DNA from: Stereum hirsutum FP-91666 SS1
Taxonomy: Eukaryota; Basidiomycota; Agaricomycetes; Russulales; Stereaceae
DNA: 64,000 nucleotides
Direction of reading: 5' to 3'
Assembly (NCBI RefSeq): GCF_000264905.1
Contig: NW_006763154.1
Coordinates: 474,769 to 538,768, forward strand
How positions within the stretch are numbered: the stretch's first letter is position 1; each line of letters begins with the position of its first letter. The notes beneath the pieces are model-generated. The model had not been told where the DNA came from and made no database searches. It saw only the letters and a list, made by a program, of their open reading frames with translations. The position numbers and the translations under genes are program-made. Shown piece by piece: positions 25,429-36,205 of the stretch.

Positions 25429-26606
25429 TATTCTATTCCCAAAAAGCGATGTACAATATGTTTAGATCGGTTTCTAAGAAATAATGTACTGAGCAGATGA
25501 ACGCACCTGCTGACTGGCTATCCTTCGAGGGCCTTTCCTCTTCGAAGGCGTCGTCACGCTGAGTAACCACCAAGATCAGTCAGACCGTATAATCGAGCCG
25601 CCGCCAGTAACCCGCTTATTGTCTGCCCGTAGAAATTAGAATAACTTTCGAAGAGCAAGTATTCGAGATAATAATGAGACGCACAGAAAGTCGGCCTTCC
25701 AATGAACCAGTGTCCGAGTAATTCTGTGTCCTAAGCACTTTATCGATATCCGACTACGTTTATTCCACGCCACAAGACGCCCAGGCACAACAGTCTCAAC
25801 ACAACACCAGTCAAACATCGTTGATGGCACATACCACAGTACTGTAGTTGCCACCAATGATTAGTGCGCTGCGTCAGAGACAACAAGGGGATGTACGTGC
25901 ACTACGCTATCTGGTGCTCTGACGTTCAAGTTGCAACGATAGCTGAGTCCACAGAGTTCGGCAACTTTTGAGGTTGATTGAGACCGTAGTACTTTGGGTA
26001 TCACGTCCAATTATCCAAGAAGCGTTCGTAATCAGGCCAAGAAAAGATTAAAGGAATGCGAAGATGGTGGGGGGTGCGATGAGTGGATGCTGGACGCGAC
26101 TGACAGTGAACGCGCTTCCATTCCCACGAAGGTACCGAGTAAAATGTACGCCACTGTGGCACATAATACGTCCCGAGTTGCTGGCATACTAGGGCATACT
26201 TCTTCCGACCTTCCTTGAGGAAAACGCAAGGAAAACGTCTACAAGAGAAGTTGAAAAAATTGTAGACTCTCATCTACAACATTTCCAGTGACAATATGTC
26301 AACGGCTTTCTTCAGCATTCTTCTCCAATCATTTCCCCGCTGTGTCAATGGCACATCACAAATAATGTCACAATCGAATCTGCCACATATCGAGCGCCGT
26401 AAGTAACTCTCCCCTTGGAAACCATCGCCATGATATTTATCCAGAAAGTATCGCTCACATTATACCTTCATACCTAACACGACAAGAAATTTGGCAAGTT
26501 CTAGGGTAGGCACGACCTGTACTTAATCATTTTGCGTCTCTGAAAGGCTGCCGCCTTCGATTTCCACGAGCGAATTATATAACTTCTGTGGTTCACAGTA
26601 TCGTAA
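25429..26606. other. Intergenic, F-box/WD40 promoter to tRNA
   Basis: 1.2 kb without a supported gene. A coding-like stretch on the minus strand near 25.51-25.56 kb (PSKRKGPRRIASQQ) is followed by a GT splice site, but no frame-consistent acceptor joins it to the F-box gene, so it is left out. Confidence 0.45.
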
Positions 26607-26690
26607 GGCTACCTGGCGCAATGGTAGCGCGTTTGGCTTCGACTGCCTCTCGGTACCAAAAGGTTGCAGGTTCGAGTCCTGCGGTGGTCA
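26607..26690 (+). tRNA. tRNA-Arg(UCG): tRNA-Arg (anticodon UCG) with a 12-nt intron
   Basis: Cloverleaf: acceptor GGCTACC pairs with GGTGGTC (two G-U pairs), discriminator A at 26690. D-stem GCGC/GCGC with loop AATGGTA. Anticodon stem TTTGG/CCAAA. T-stem GCAGG/CCTGC with loop TTCGAGT. The loop reads CTTCGA, so the anticodon is TCG. It is followed by CTGCCTCTCGGT, an intron at the canonical place after position 37. The mature length is 72 nt. The internal A box (TGGCGCAATGG) and B box (GGTTCGAGTCC) are intact. Confidence 0.93.
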
Positions 26691-26713
26691 TACCACATGT
26701 GGCATTCACAATG

Positions 26714-26718
26714 TTTTT
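26714..26718 (+). terminator. RNA polymerase III T-run terminator
   Basis: Five consecutive T on the sense strand 24 nt past the tRNA 3' end, the usual Pol III stop signal. Confidence 0.6.
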
Positions 26719-27354
26719 CACCTAAACATGTTCTTGCCCTTCATGGTTCAAATTTTTGTCATAGCTCCAAGGCGGTCGATCCAGCAGAACACCGAACCTG
26801 GGGGTTTCCTTTTGCCTTTCTGCCTTCTGGTCCGGACTCGACGAAGACGACTACGGCTTCTGCTCGGTAGCATCTAACACAGGAAGTCGGTTGATCAAGC
26901 CACGACCGTATTTCACCTTGCAGGTCCTTGTGCGAGGATCACATGAAGTTTCTCATGCTCAACACGATCACGGTCCGCCAGACCTCGTACCGCAATTACC
27001 CCGTTTGTGTGCGCCTATTTATATACCGTACAATACGGTCGGGTTCTACGGTGGTCCGTATCGCTCCTCTAAACCATCATCACCACCCACAAGCCTCCCA
27101 GGACCGCCTGACCGCCTCGAAAACGCGGACGTTGCGCAGACGATATAACGCGACCTACACCCTTTGTGGGCAAGCGATCTGGCCAATAAATTTCTTCTAA
27201 AGCCACCTCTTTTTGGCGTCGGTCAGCTGTGCGTGTGCCGGTATACCTCGTGACATCGACTGCCGCCTAGTCACTCTCAGGCTGGGATTTGATTCTCCCT
27301 CTCTGACTTGTTTCAACTTCGTCCTGCTGTCCAACTGAGTCTCTTCGAGCAATA
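26719..27354. other. Intergenic, ligase promoter
   Basis: Between the tRNA and the acyl-CoA ligase start. No gene recognised. Confidence 0.5.
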
Positions 27355-30263
27355 ATGGCTGAGATGCATGGCCCTCCACTGTCACCAACTATGATACCAG
27401 ATGACTTGACCATCGCTCAGTTCATGCTGGACAGACCTCATCCTTACAGGTCTACGAGCCGGCCGGTGGAAGCGCCGTGGCTTGTGGATGATGCAACGGG
27501 CAGGAAGATCGGGTTTGAGGAGGTTAGAGTTAATACTCCAGCATTCCAATTTTGATTGATGCGACTGAACCGTCCTCTGACTTACAGATTCGTGCTCGGG
27601 TGTTCGGTTTGGCCAACACTTTGAGCTTCGACTATGGGATTAGGGAGAACGACGTGGGTAAGAATTCATCGTCGTTGTCTATATTCTCATCAAACATGGA
27701 AACGTAATGCTGATTAGATGACTATCATAAGTCTGCCTCATGAGCCAGAATCATGTCGGTAAGTCGTATTTTGAATAAATGGGCGACGTCGGATGGCTTG
27801 CTCACATGAATCACTTTAGACTACCCTCTGGTCATCTGGGCTCTCCATCGTCTAGGAGCTATCGTAACGTGCGTTTTTTCCACAGTGCATCCTCCGGATC
27901 ATTCACTAACGGTTAGATTTGGGCTAGTCTCACCAACCCAGCCTTCACGTCCTCCGAGCTTCTCTATCAGCTTGAGCTCACTAAAGTGAAAGCTGTTGTG
28001 TCCGACATCTCATCTCTATCAGCAGTCGAAGAAGCTGCCACACACTATGGAATTCCTCAATCACGCATCATTCTCATGGACGGCAACTCTTCTGGCCGAC
28101 CGAAGTACGCGACAATAGATACACTGGTGCAGGGGGGGCTGGCTAATACAGCTTGTTTCGAGGAGAGACGACTTGCGCCGGGAGAAGGAAAGACGAAGAT
28201 TGCAATCTTCTGTTTTTCGAGTGGAACGACCGGAAAGCCCAAGGTCAGTGTTACTAACTCCGTGAAACCCGTACGATCAGGATTCATTGGGCCGGTACCT
28301 CTCGTGTGTTCAGGCTGTTGCGATACCACATTACGCTCCCATAGCGAACGTCGTGCAGTCGGCCCTCTTCTGGAAGTCAAATGGCGGGTCTGACTCGAGG
28401 TTCAAGCCAGGCGATGTGAGTCTAGGCGGTCAGTTGCTTTGTGATCCTAACTATTCTTCGCATGAGTTTCTGCGGGCTTATATAAACTGTCATGCAACTA
28501 GTGCTCCCATTCTTTCGTAAGTCTCCTGGAATATATCCGTGACTTGGATGTCTCCGAGTCTGATATCCGCCACCGAAATGTTGCTGTTCATGACAGACGT
28601 CTATGGGTTGATTCTTGGAGTAGGCAATGCACGTTCCTCGATGTCATTTGCATCATCACTGACTCTTTGCTTCGTTAGCTATTCTGGTTCTTGTTTTGCG
28701 GCGTTAGTGGCTCCGTAGACTAGCCAGAGTATACACTTGTTGACTGAAGTTATCTAGGTGACAGTCGTTGTCGTCCCAAAATTCAACTTCATAGACATGC
28801 TGAAGAGCATTTCCACATATAAAGTGACCCATCTGATGTTCGTATCCCTATTATCACCTACCATCGCTTGCTCGATCTTGATTTCGCCTGACTTACCACT
28901 GAAAACAGGCTTGTACCTCCTCATGCCGTTCTACTCTGCAAGGTTCATCCCCTCCTTTCGTTTGCTCAATTCATTCACTAACTTATGTGCTCGAACAGTC
29001 GCCAGAAACAAGGCAGTATGACCTCTTTTCCGTCAGGCTCTGCCTGTTCGGCGCTGCACCGCTCTCGGCGGAACTCACGAACCAGTTCGTAAAGTTGTTT
29101 CCAGGTGCAGAGGTTGGTCAAGGGTATGGTATGTAATACTCGATCCTCATTATATTCTCCCCTTTCATGCTCATCTTGGCATTGTGCGGCCTATCGAATA
29201 GGTATGACCGAAACAGCCACTCTGGTCCTTTTGGTACGTGTCCCTTCATCAAGCGGCCATTCACATCCACTCGCTTTATATCGTTAATGTCTCCACCACT
29301 GAAAATATAATCTCTAGTACCCTCTCTCGCAACGCGTCGGTACTATTGGCAGCGCAGGACACCTTCTGCCTGGAGTATCTGCGAAAATTGTAAAAGCAGA
29401 CGGGTCATTAGCGAAAGTAGGCGAACCAGGCGAGTTCCTCATCAAGACTCCGGCGATGGCACTGGGGTACTACCAGAACGAGATAGCGTGAGTGCTATGT
29501 CTCTAGAATGGAGCGGATTGTAAGCAGGGGCTGATTCTTGTTGCAGCACGAGTGAGACATTCATAAACGGGTAAGTCTTTTGTTCAGTATCCTAGGTCGC
29601 GAAACGTAACTTCATGGTGGGCGATTCACAGATATGTTCATTCCGGGGATGAAGTCGCAGTTGACGAGAATGGTGACTTTTTCGTCATCGACCGTCTCAA
29701 GGTACTCCCTCTTCCTCCCTCTTCCTGTTGTTCCATCTTCATCGCTATTACCTTGTTCAATTGAAAATCTGCTGATGTCCGCTGCTATAACAGGAATTGA
29801 TCAAAGTACGAGGCTTCCAAGTCGCTCCCGCCGAACTCGAGGGCCACCTCCTGGACCACACTGCCGTTGCCGACGCCTGCGTTGTCGGTGTGCCAGATGA
29901 CTACAGTGGTGAAGTTCCATTTGCGTTCGTTTCTGTTGATCCAGATACTGCGAAGCTGCTGAAGAACGACGCTACTGGAAGGGAGAGTGAAAGATTGAAG
30001 GAGGACATCAGGAAGGTACGTCTTGCTCCTCTCTCAGCCGTGCTTTCAGAATATTCACGAAGGCCTATGTATGTCGATAGTTCGTCGCGGATACCAAGGT
30101 ATACTACAAGAGGCTGGAAGGCGGAATAGAATTCATAGAGACGGTTCCAAAGACACCGAGCGGGAAGCTGTTGAGGAGAGTCTTGCGAGATCAGGCCAAG
30201 GCGATCCGTGCACGCAAGCTCGCTGAGGGAGGAGCCGAAAGTTCTGCAAAGGCGAAATTATGA
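27355..30263 (+). CDS. 4-coumarate-CoA-ligase-like acyl-CoA synthetase with PTS1 tail
   Basis: Adenylate-forming enzyme that joins a carboxylic acid to CoA. The ATG is at 27355 ([24 protein letters not shown]). Motifs in order after splicing: [12 protein letters not shown] (P-loop), [92 protein letters not shown], the RTGDEV-type hinge region with [30 protein letters not shown], and catalytic-lysine motif [11 protein letters not shown] dozen or so short introns; the joins through the VLPFFHVYG and LFCGV segments were checked for phase. The protein ends ...SSAKAKL with stop TGA at 30261-30263. The last three residues AKL are a peroxisomal targeting signal type 1. This suggests peroxisomal activation of aromatic or fatty acids; the exact substrate is unknown. 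Confidence 0.92.
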
Positions 30264-30596
30264 GAATCCGTGGTACTGCCCGCTTTCAAGATATCTAATA
30301 TTTCTACGACCTCTACGCCTGTTTTTGTATAAAATTATGCATGTCACTCAACTAGATCGGCACAGTTGTCTTCAAAACACTTACAGGTGCAGTGGGATGA
30401 CACCAAGGATCACCCGAGTATCTAGACTCGAACCACTCCCTGAGGCAAGCTGGTTCACTCGAAGATAGTTGTTCGAGTTGCCGCCGCCACCGACGTGCTA
30501 TTTCCGGCTCGGTTTCTTCTGGGACTGGTTTACCAGTCTACCGAGTATCATGCATCTCAGACTGGATGAGGCGCACCCGACGAGAAAGAGCAGGCA
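30264..30596. other. Short spacer between converging genes
   Basis: 3' ends of the plus-strand ligase and minus-strand gene I-A face each other. Nothing else recognised. Confidence 0.5.
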
Positions 30597-31802
30597 TCAT
30601 GATTCGAGGACTGCGTCCGTCATCGTCGAGACCTTCAAAAACGCCTGAAGCAACGCCGGAACAACGAAGGGTTCCTGACACTCCCTCTGGATGTTTATCA
30701 TGTCCCTAGACCTAGACTCTCTCTCCTCGAGTAGCTTTTCGTCGCTTCGTTGCCGTTCCAGCCTCTCATGGTTACGCGAGGTCTTGACGTTTTTGAGATG
30801 CTGCTCGATCATATGGGCGGCCGCTGAGAACATCGTGTCACTTCGTCAGCAATTCCTCTCTATCGACCAGATAAGACCCGAAGAAAGAGAGCACCTACTT
30901 TTCAGGTCGTGCTCTGCACCATCCCAGCCCTCTTCCTGAATGGCCTCTTCCTGGATCCTCAATAACACTTCCAATGCCTGTTCCTTTTCCGTTCTTAATC
31001 GCTGAATCTCCTCCCACATCCACTTCTCCACTCCCATCATTTCTTCGGTAGTCCGCTTGCAGCGGTTGAGCTCCTCGGTCTGATTTTCTATCTGGTCACG
31101 CAGACCGGCCAAAACCGAAACATGATATTTCTTCGTCACGGTGTACGGCGACGTAGACGGAACGGGGGAAACATCGATTGAAGATGTACTGATACCGGAG
31201 GTTTCCGTAGGAAGAAGAGGAGCAGGAGGAAAAGGAGAACGAGGAGGGGAAGTGGGAGGCGCATTCGCACGTGCGGCCATTTTAGCCTTCCGCTTGAGTT
31301 TCGCAGCTCGGACTTCAGCCTTATGAACGCGGGGTGCAATGTGCGATGCATCTGAGTTAATGAATGGGTCCTGTTCTAGAGCACACTTTCTACGAGTGGA
31401 AAATGTTGTCAATAAAATTTCTAATATGATGCTAAACATCTGAATCACGGCGCACCTTCTTGCGCGAGCATTTTGACGGTCCTTCTGTTCACGGTTGTTC
31501 ACGCGGTTTGAGCTCATTAATGTTTGAGTAGCTGAAAGTAGGAACACTATAGAGAAAACCGAGCTTAAGCGCAAGAGCGAAGGCCAGGGATCAAAACGAT
31601 CAAACTAGACCGATGGACCTTGAAGTTGGATTGCCAGTGATAGCTCCACGATTTGTCCACTATCACGGGGAAGCATACGAAAGCAATTGAAGTCAGGGCG
31701 GAGATTGAAAGGAGCCGCAGTGCCGAGAGGACGGATCCTTGAGCAATGCTCGATTTCACTGGACATGAGCTGAACGGAGTCCTTGGGTAGCGCTACCTCC
31801 AT
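30597..31802 (-). CDS. Type I array gene I-A (divergent, N-terminal domain replaced or lost)
   Basis: I do not recognise the family. The C-terminal two exons are clearly type I. One has RDQIENQTEELNRCKRTTEE, a basic/acidic coiled coil and LLRIQEEAIQEEGWDGAEHD. The other has HERLERQRSDEKLLEERESR followed by CQEPFVVPALLQAFLKVSTM. The middle exon is Pro/Ser-rich and preceded by a Lys/Arg-rich stretch (HKAEVRAAKLKRKAKMAARA). The H-F-x-L-R-I-x-Y domain that opens the other members is absent. The proposed start at 31802 (MEVALPKDSVQLMSSEIEH) gives an unrelated N-terminus, and the SGSNAIPLG motif is missing. The gene could be a decayed copy, a chimera, or have a different first exon. Only 139 bp separates 31802 from the stop of I-B. 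The C-terminal half is well supported; the start is weak. Confidence 0.55.
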
Positions 31803-31941
31803 CCTGATTTTGAAGAATCCTCAGTGTGATAAGGAGTGCTCACATCGCGTTCGGCAGTCATATTGATTAGGAACTTTGAAGACCAATAAATAACCAGGAA
31901 GGAAAATGTGCCATGCGCTCTACGGGAAAGTGGGTACAATA

Positions 31942-33645
31942 TCATTCAAGTATCGTGTCGGTCATCTTTGACATCTTCAAAAATGCCTGGAGTAGCGCCG
32001 GAACGACGAAGGGGTCTCGACATTCCCTCTCAATATTCATCATGTCCTTCGCCCGTGACTGTCTCTCCTCCAGTAGCTGCTCCTCCATCATCTGGCGTCC
32101 CCGTCGCTCTTGATCACGCGAATCCTTCAGAACGTTGACCTGCCGACCGACAACGTGAAGGGCAGCTGATGATATAGATGGACTCGTCACTCGTTGCTTT
32201 AGGACTGATAGAGAGAGCTTAAAGAAAAGGGAACACTTACACAGTAGATCGCACTCCGACTTGACACCGTCTTGTTCCTCATCCTGGCTGACCTCTTCCT
32301 GCATCTTCATCACCACGTCCAACGCCTGCTCATTGGCCATCCTCAATCTCTTGATCTCCCTCTGCATCTCCGTCTCCCCATCCATCATTGCTTCCACCGT
32401 CCGCTTATAACCGCGCATCGCCTCGTTCTGAGCTTCTACCTGGCTACGCAGACGAAATAGTTCAGTACGAGAATCGTCGCTCGGGGTGGGTGGCGAGAAG
32501 CTTGGCGATTCCGATGGGTATGACTCCTGAATTGGGCTCTGTAATGGCGTTGCTGACATCGTCACATATCCAGGCGGATATTCGTATGCCTCAGTTTGTC
32601 GTGCGGAAGATGAAAGCTGGCCTTCATTACGGCGACCCAATGGAATAGCATTCGATCCAGACTTCTTTTTGCTGCGTTCTCTACCGTCAAGCTGGATTGA
32701 ACCGCGTCCGTTACTCGGCAATCCCGCATTTGATCGATGTGTGGTCTGCGGCGCCTTCGGTGTGGACTCACCAATGTGACTGAAAGAGTGTGGAGGGTCA
32801 ATGGTAACTGATGGGCGAGGCGGAAGAGAAGGATGGGGAAAGGTAGAGCCAGCCAGAAGCGTAGCAGACGTGGAAGATGTTGAGGGGATTGTAATGTCAA
32901 GAGACGAAGACGATGGAACTTCGGAAGGCCAAGGTTCACGAAATGGAAGTTGATTCAAGGCTTGGTTCATGGAATAGGATATGTCTGTGGTCGTGGAACG
33001 ACCTTGCTCGCCTCCATGCAACAGTGTCGGATTCGCAGACCTCCACATAAACGGTATATCTGACGGCTGGAGCGGACCAGCGACAGAATTGAATTGGAAT
33101 TGGAACCTATAAAAATGGATATGAACGAACGAGGACTGATAATTGGTATGTGTGCGTTTGACTTACAACTCCAAAGAGATCCTGTAAAAGTTCTTATTGT
33201 TAACACGTATCATTCTATGAAAAAATAAGAACATGCTGATGATTATCGTACAAGGAACATGATTTGAGCTGATTCGGTGTCGCAGACTCTACATGCGTCT
33301 TGAGGTTATGCTCGAGGACCTGGCTAACAAATGTTCGGCGTTCAATCCTCGTGATACTTGGAAGATGGTCATACGGGTGCCCAGACATAGGAGTGGGTTC
33401 ACGTACGCCGTCTTTTTCACATCATAAGTCAATTCCAAGGCTTCTGGGAAAGTCTTTGAGATGCGAACGTTGTTTTGCTTCGGAAGAGAAATCTTCAGGA
33501 GCTTCAGATCTTTCGCGACAGATTTCGAGAATGTATTTTTGAGACTCTGCGGGGTCGCGTTACGCCGTATTTTCTCCGCCGTTATGCCTTCGTACCGCAT
33601 ACGGAGAACGAAGCTATGCCCCTTCTCTGGTTGCCCCTTGACCAT
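31942..33645 (-). CDS. Type I array gene I-B (coiled-coil protein, unknown family)
   Basis: Not recognised. The start ATG at 33645 gives MVKGQPEKG followed by HSFVLRMRYEG and a small alpha/beta-like domain ending SLPKQNNVRISKTF...ALELTYDV; an alternative ATG lies at 33756. The next exon has NLKTHVESATPNQLKSCS. A large Ser/Pro/Thr-rich exon carries FMWRSANPTLLHGGEQG and the family motif KSGSNAIPLG. A coiled coil follows with MRGYKRTVEAMMDGETEMQ and ALDVVMKMQEE. The last exon has RRGRQMMEEQLLEERQSRAK, then CRDPFVVPALLQAFLKMSKM, and ends at 31942. Exons chain through short introns and no internal stop is seen, so it looks functional. Coiled coil plus disorder suggests a scaffold or complex subunit, but that is only inference. 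Confidence 0.75.
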
Positions 33646-34806
33646 TCTATCGAAGCATAAGAGCGGCGTGTTGAGTTCGGGGCGTTTTAGGGGCTTAGGA
33701 CTCGGATGGGGACGGTTTCCTGATGATATGTCGAGCGCTGGTCGAAAGGACTGCATCAGATTGACAAAATTCCACAGGGTATACTTAGAAGTATACGTAC
33801 GAGGGTAACATAAGAAGTGTCTGAGTATATGCTGGTAGTCCAAGACCGAGAACTGGACACCGGTGACCGAGACAGTGCCAGCTAACGAAAGCGATAAGAA
33901 ATTTGACCCGTGTTTCGGCGAGTGCCGGAAACTCCGCGTGTGGCGTGATAATCGGAGGGCAGTTACTTAATATATGTAGAGTCGAGCAGGAGCTATGGCA
34001 CACAAAAACCTGTCCTGTACAGGAGAGGTAACCATATACCCGCGCTTATCACGGATATGATTATGTACTCAAGACTGATTTGAGAAGCTCTAGAAACACA
34101 AAAAACTCTTTGCATCCCCTCTCAATTTCCGCCTCGTGCGTACTGCCTCGAGAGCGTGATGGTAAGAGACAAAGAGGTTGTGGGAAAACCACAATGTGGC
34201 GGTCAATATTTACGTGTCGCTCCATGGTCCTTCCGGGGAAGTATTTCTTCCCAGTTTAGAAGAAACGTACATTCAAGCCAGGAAACGGAGTTAGAGTAAA
34301 AAGAACAATGATTCGAGTACCTTTCTGTATCATGTCTTGAGTTCATGAAAATCATTTTGTCAACATATCAAACATTTTCCACCGCGAAGTTAGGGTGGCC
34401 CATGGCAAGCCCATGAGCGGCCTAGTCAAGTGATTGTATTTTCCTAGTTTACTACAACATAACGGCCCGATAACAAACGAGAGGCAGACGCAGGAAGCGC
34501 GAGATGGGAAGGTAAAGATTATGAGTACATGCAATGACCTCGAAGAAGAGCTACCATACAATAACATACGAGCCGGGCGGAACAGCGCGAAGCAGCGAAA
34601 GCGAACAATAAATGTAATTGACAATATCAGCCCAAAATAGAATATTATGCGAGCGCATACACAAGATGCATGCATGTGAATTGCCGTAGCTAAACAGGAA
34701 GGTACGATTGAGTCGTGAATGGAAGTTCATGCATGGGGGTGTGGGGTACACAAAGGAAGGAAAGGAAGGGGAGAGAGCAACTTGACAAGCGAAGTGGGAG
34801 CTTCAA
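33646..34806. other. Intergenic between I-B and II-1
   Basis: 1.16 kb with the I-B promoter and the 3' end of II-1. Short frames only; no supported gene. Confidence 0.5.
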
Positions 34807-36043
34807 TCAACCTTGTCGATCTGAATCGTACACGTACGACGACGATGCATGAGGCTGAGAAGGTAATGACCTATACGGAGCCGTGGAAGGGTACGGAGGT
34901 GGACGGCGAGCGACACCGGGATCACTATGCGTACGTGGTGGCGGGGGCAGGAGCGACTTCTCAATCGCTCGCTGCTTGCGATAGTCGATGTAGTCCCTGA
35001 GACCCAGCTCGATCTTGCATAACCGGCCCTCGAGCGTCGGCAACTAAACGCAAATAAATGAAAGGCATGGATACATGAGTCAACTTAATCTTATAATAGC
35101 TAGGTCCGTGCGCAGAGTATACAGAAAGAGAAGGATAATAGACTCACGTAGTCCATCACGTCATCCGGAAGATTAGGTTTGCGCCTACTCGTCTTTCCCT
35201 TCCCTTTGTCATTATCCTTCGTACGAGTGGGGGATGCGCTTCTCCCTCCGGGTGGAGAAGGCTGAGGATACGGGCGAGGAGGAAGCTCTGTGGGCCCATG
35301 CTCGAAGTCATCCGGAAGAAGACCCGCGGGATGCGGCGGCTGCGAAGTAGACGGAGGTACCCAACGCCCCTTCGACTGCGAGGCTGGGTATGAGTGAATG
35401 GGCCCTGGCTCTCGACTCTCGACAGGAAAAGTGATCATCATACTCCCAGCGATTCCGACTGACGTCGAACGCGTCCTGTCGTTGAAACTGTAGAAGCCTC
35501 GCATTGCACTAGGGACGACGTTCGTCATCGATGAGACACCTGCGGCAACCCGACGTTTCTTGACGGGAGGCAATTCGTCTACAGGAGATTTCTGAATAGG
35601 AGATCGTGTCTCAGTGGACGAGTAGGTAGGGACGGAAGTATGGGACGCAGGGGAATAAGATTGGAGAGAATTCGAAGTGCTTCGAGATGGAGACTCGCTT
35701 GTTTGGTCGCTACTGGAAACCAAACACCGCCGGTCCCAGACAGGACTCGAGGGTGATACTTGGTGAGGTCCAGGTTCGATTCTTGACGGTTGTTCTTGGT
35801 CGTGCCATTGAAGGCCCTGTTGGCCGGGAGTAGACTGAATGGAGGTCATGCCAGTCGTATTACCGGCCGAGCCGCGCTCTCCTGACACTGTGCGCAAGGA
35901 ATATTAGTAAATGGTCGTTGGCCAAGACGCGGTAAACCAAACGTACCCGGAGAGATCGTCGAAGGTCTTCCGTCGCTACGAGAAGAGGGAAGCGTTCTCT
36001 GTGATGCGGCGTGGCCACGCTTAGCGGATGAGTTATGTCTCAT
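34807..36043 (-). CDS. Type II array gene II-1 (disordered, NLS-bearing, unknown family)
   Basis: Not recognised. The ATG at 36043 starts MRHNSSAKRGHAASQRTL; an intron of about 55 nt beginning GTACGTTTGG follows. Exon 2 is Ser/Pro-rich and contains VWDRRCL, the basic cluster PPVKKRRV (SV40-type nuclear signal), the block FYSFNDRTRSTSVG with SMMITFPVES, then LLPDDFEHGPTELPPRPY and RRKPNLPDDVMDY. The last exon continues LPTLEGRLCKIELGLRDYID, then YRKQRAIEKSLLPP, and stops at 34807. It shares all these blocks, and the position of both introns, with II-2 and II-3. It is predicted nuclear, with a short helical C-terminus that could dimerise. No damage seen. Confidence 0.75.
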
Positions 36044-36198
36044 CGGTCGAGAAAAGTCTGACACGGAGAGGATGTAGTATGCACCGTAGCGGTATAGCAT
36101 GAGATAATGATAATGAATAGATTATTTATTATACTCACCGGTATGAATTCTGCAGTCGAACCGGGGTAGGTGGAAGAAATCACCGCAGGATGGCGTCC

Positions 36199-36205
36199 TT
36201 ATATA
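36199..36205 (-). promoter_or_regulatory. TATA-like box of II-1
   Basis: TATATAA on the minus strand, about 156 bp upstream of the II-1 ATG, in the context GCATATATAAGGACG. A similar box precedes II-2 and II-3. Confidence 0.4.

Noticed and set aside
31440..31520. bZIP basic region in gene I-A (NNREQKDRQNARARR)
   Set aside because: It lacks the N-x3-A-A-x2-C/S-R signature and no leucine zipper follows.
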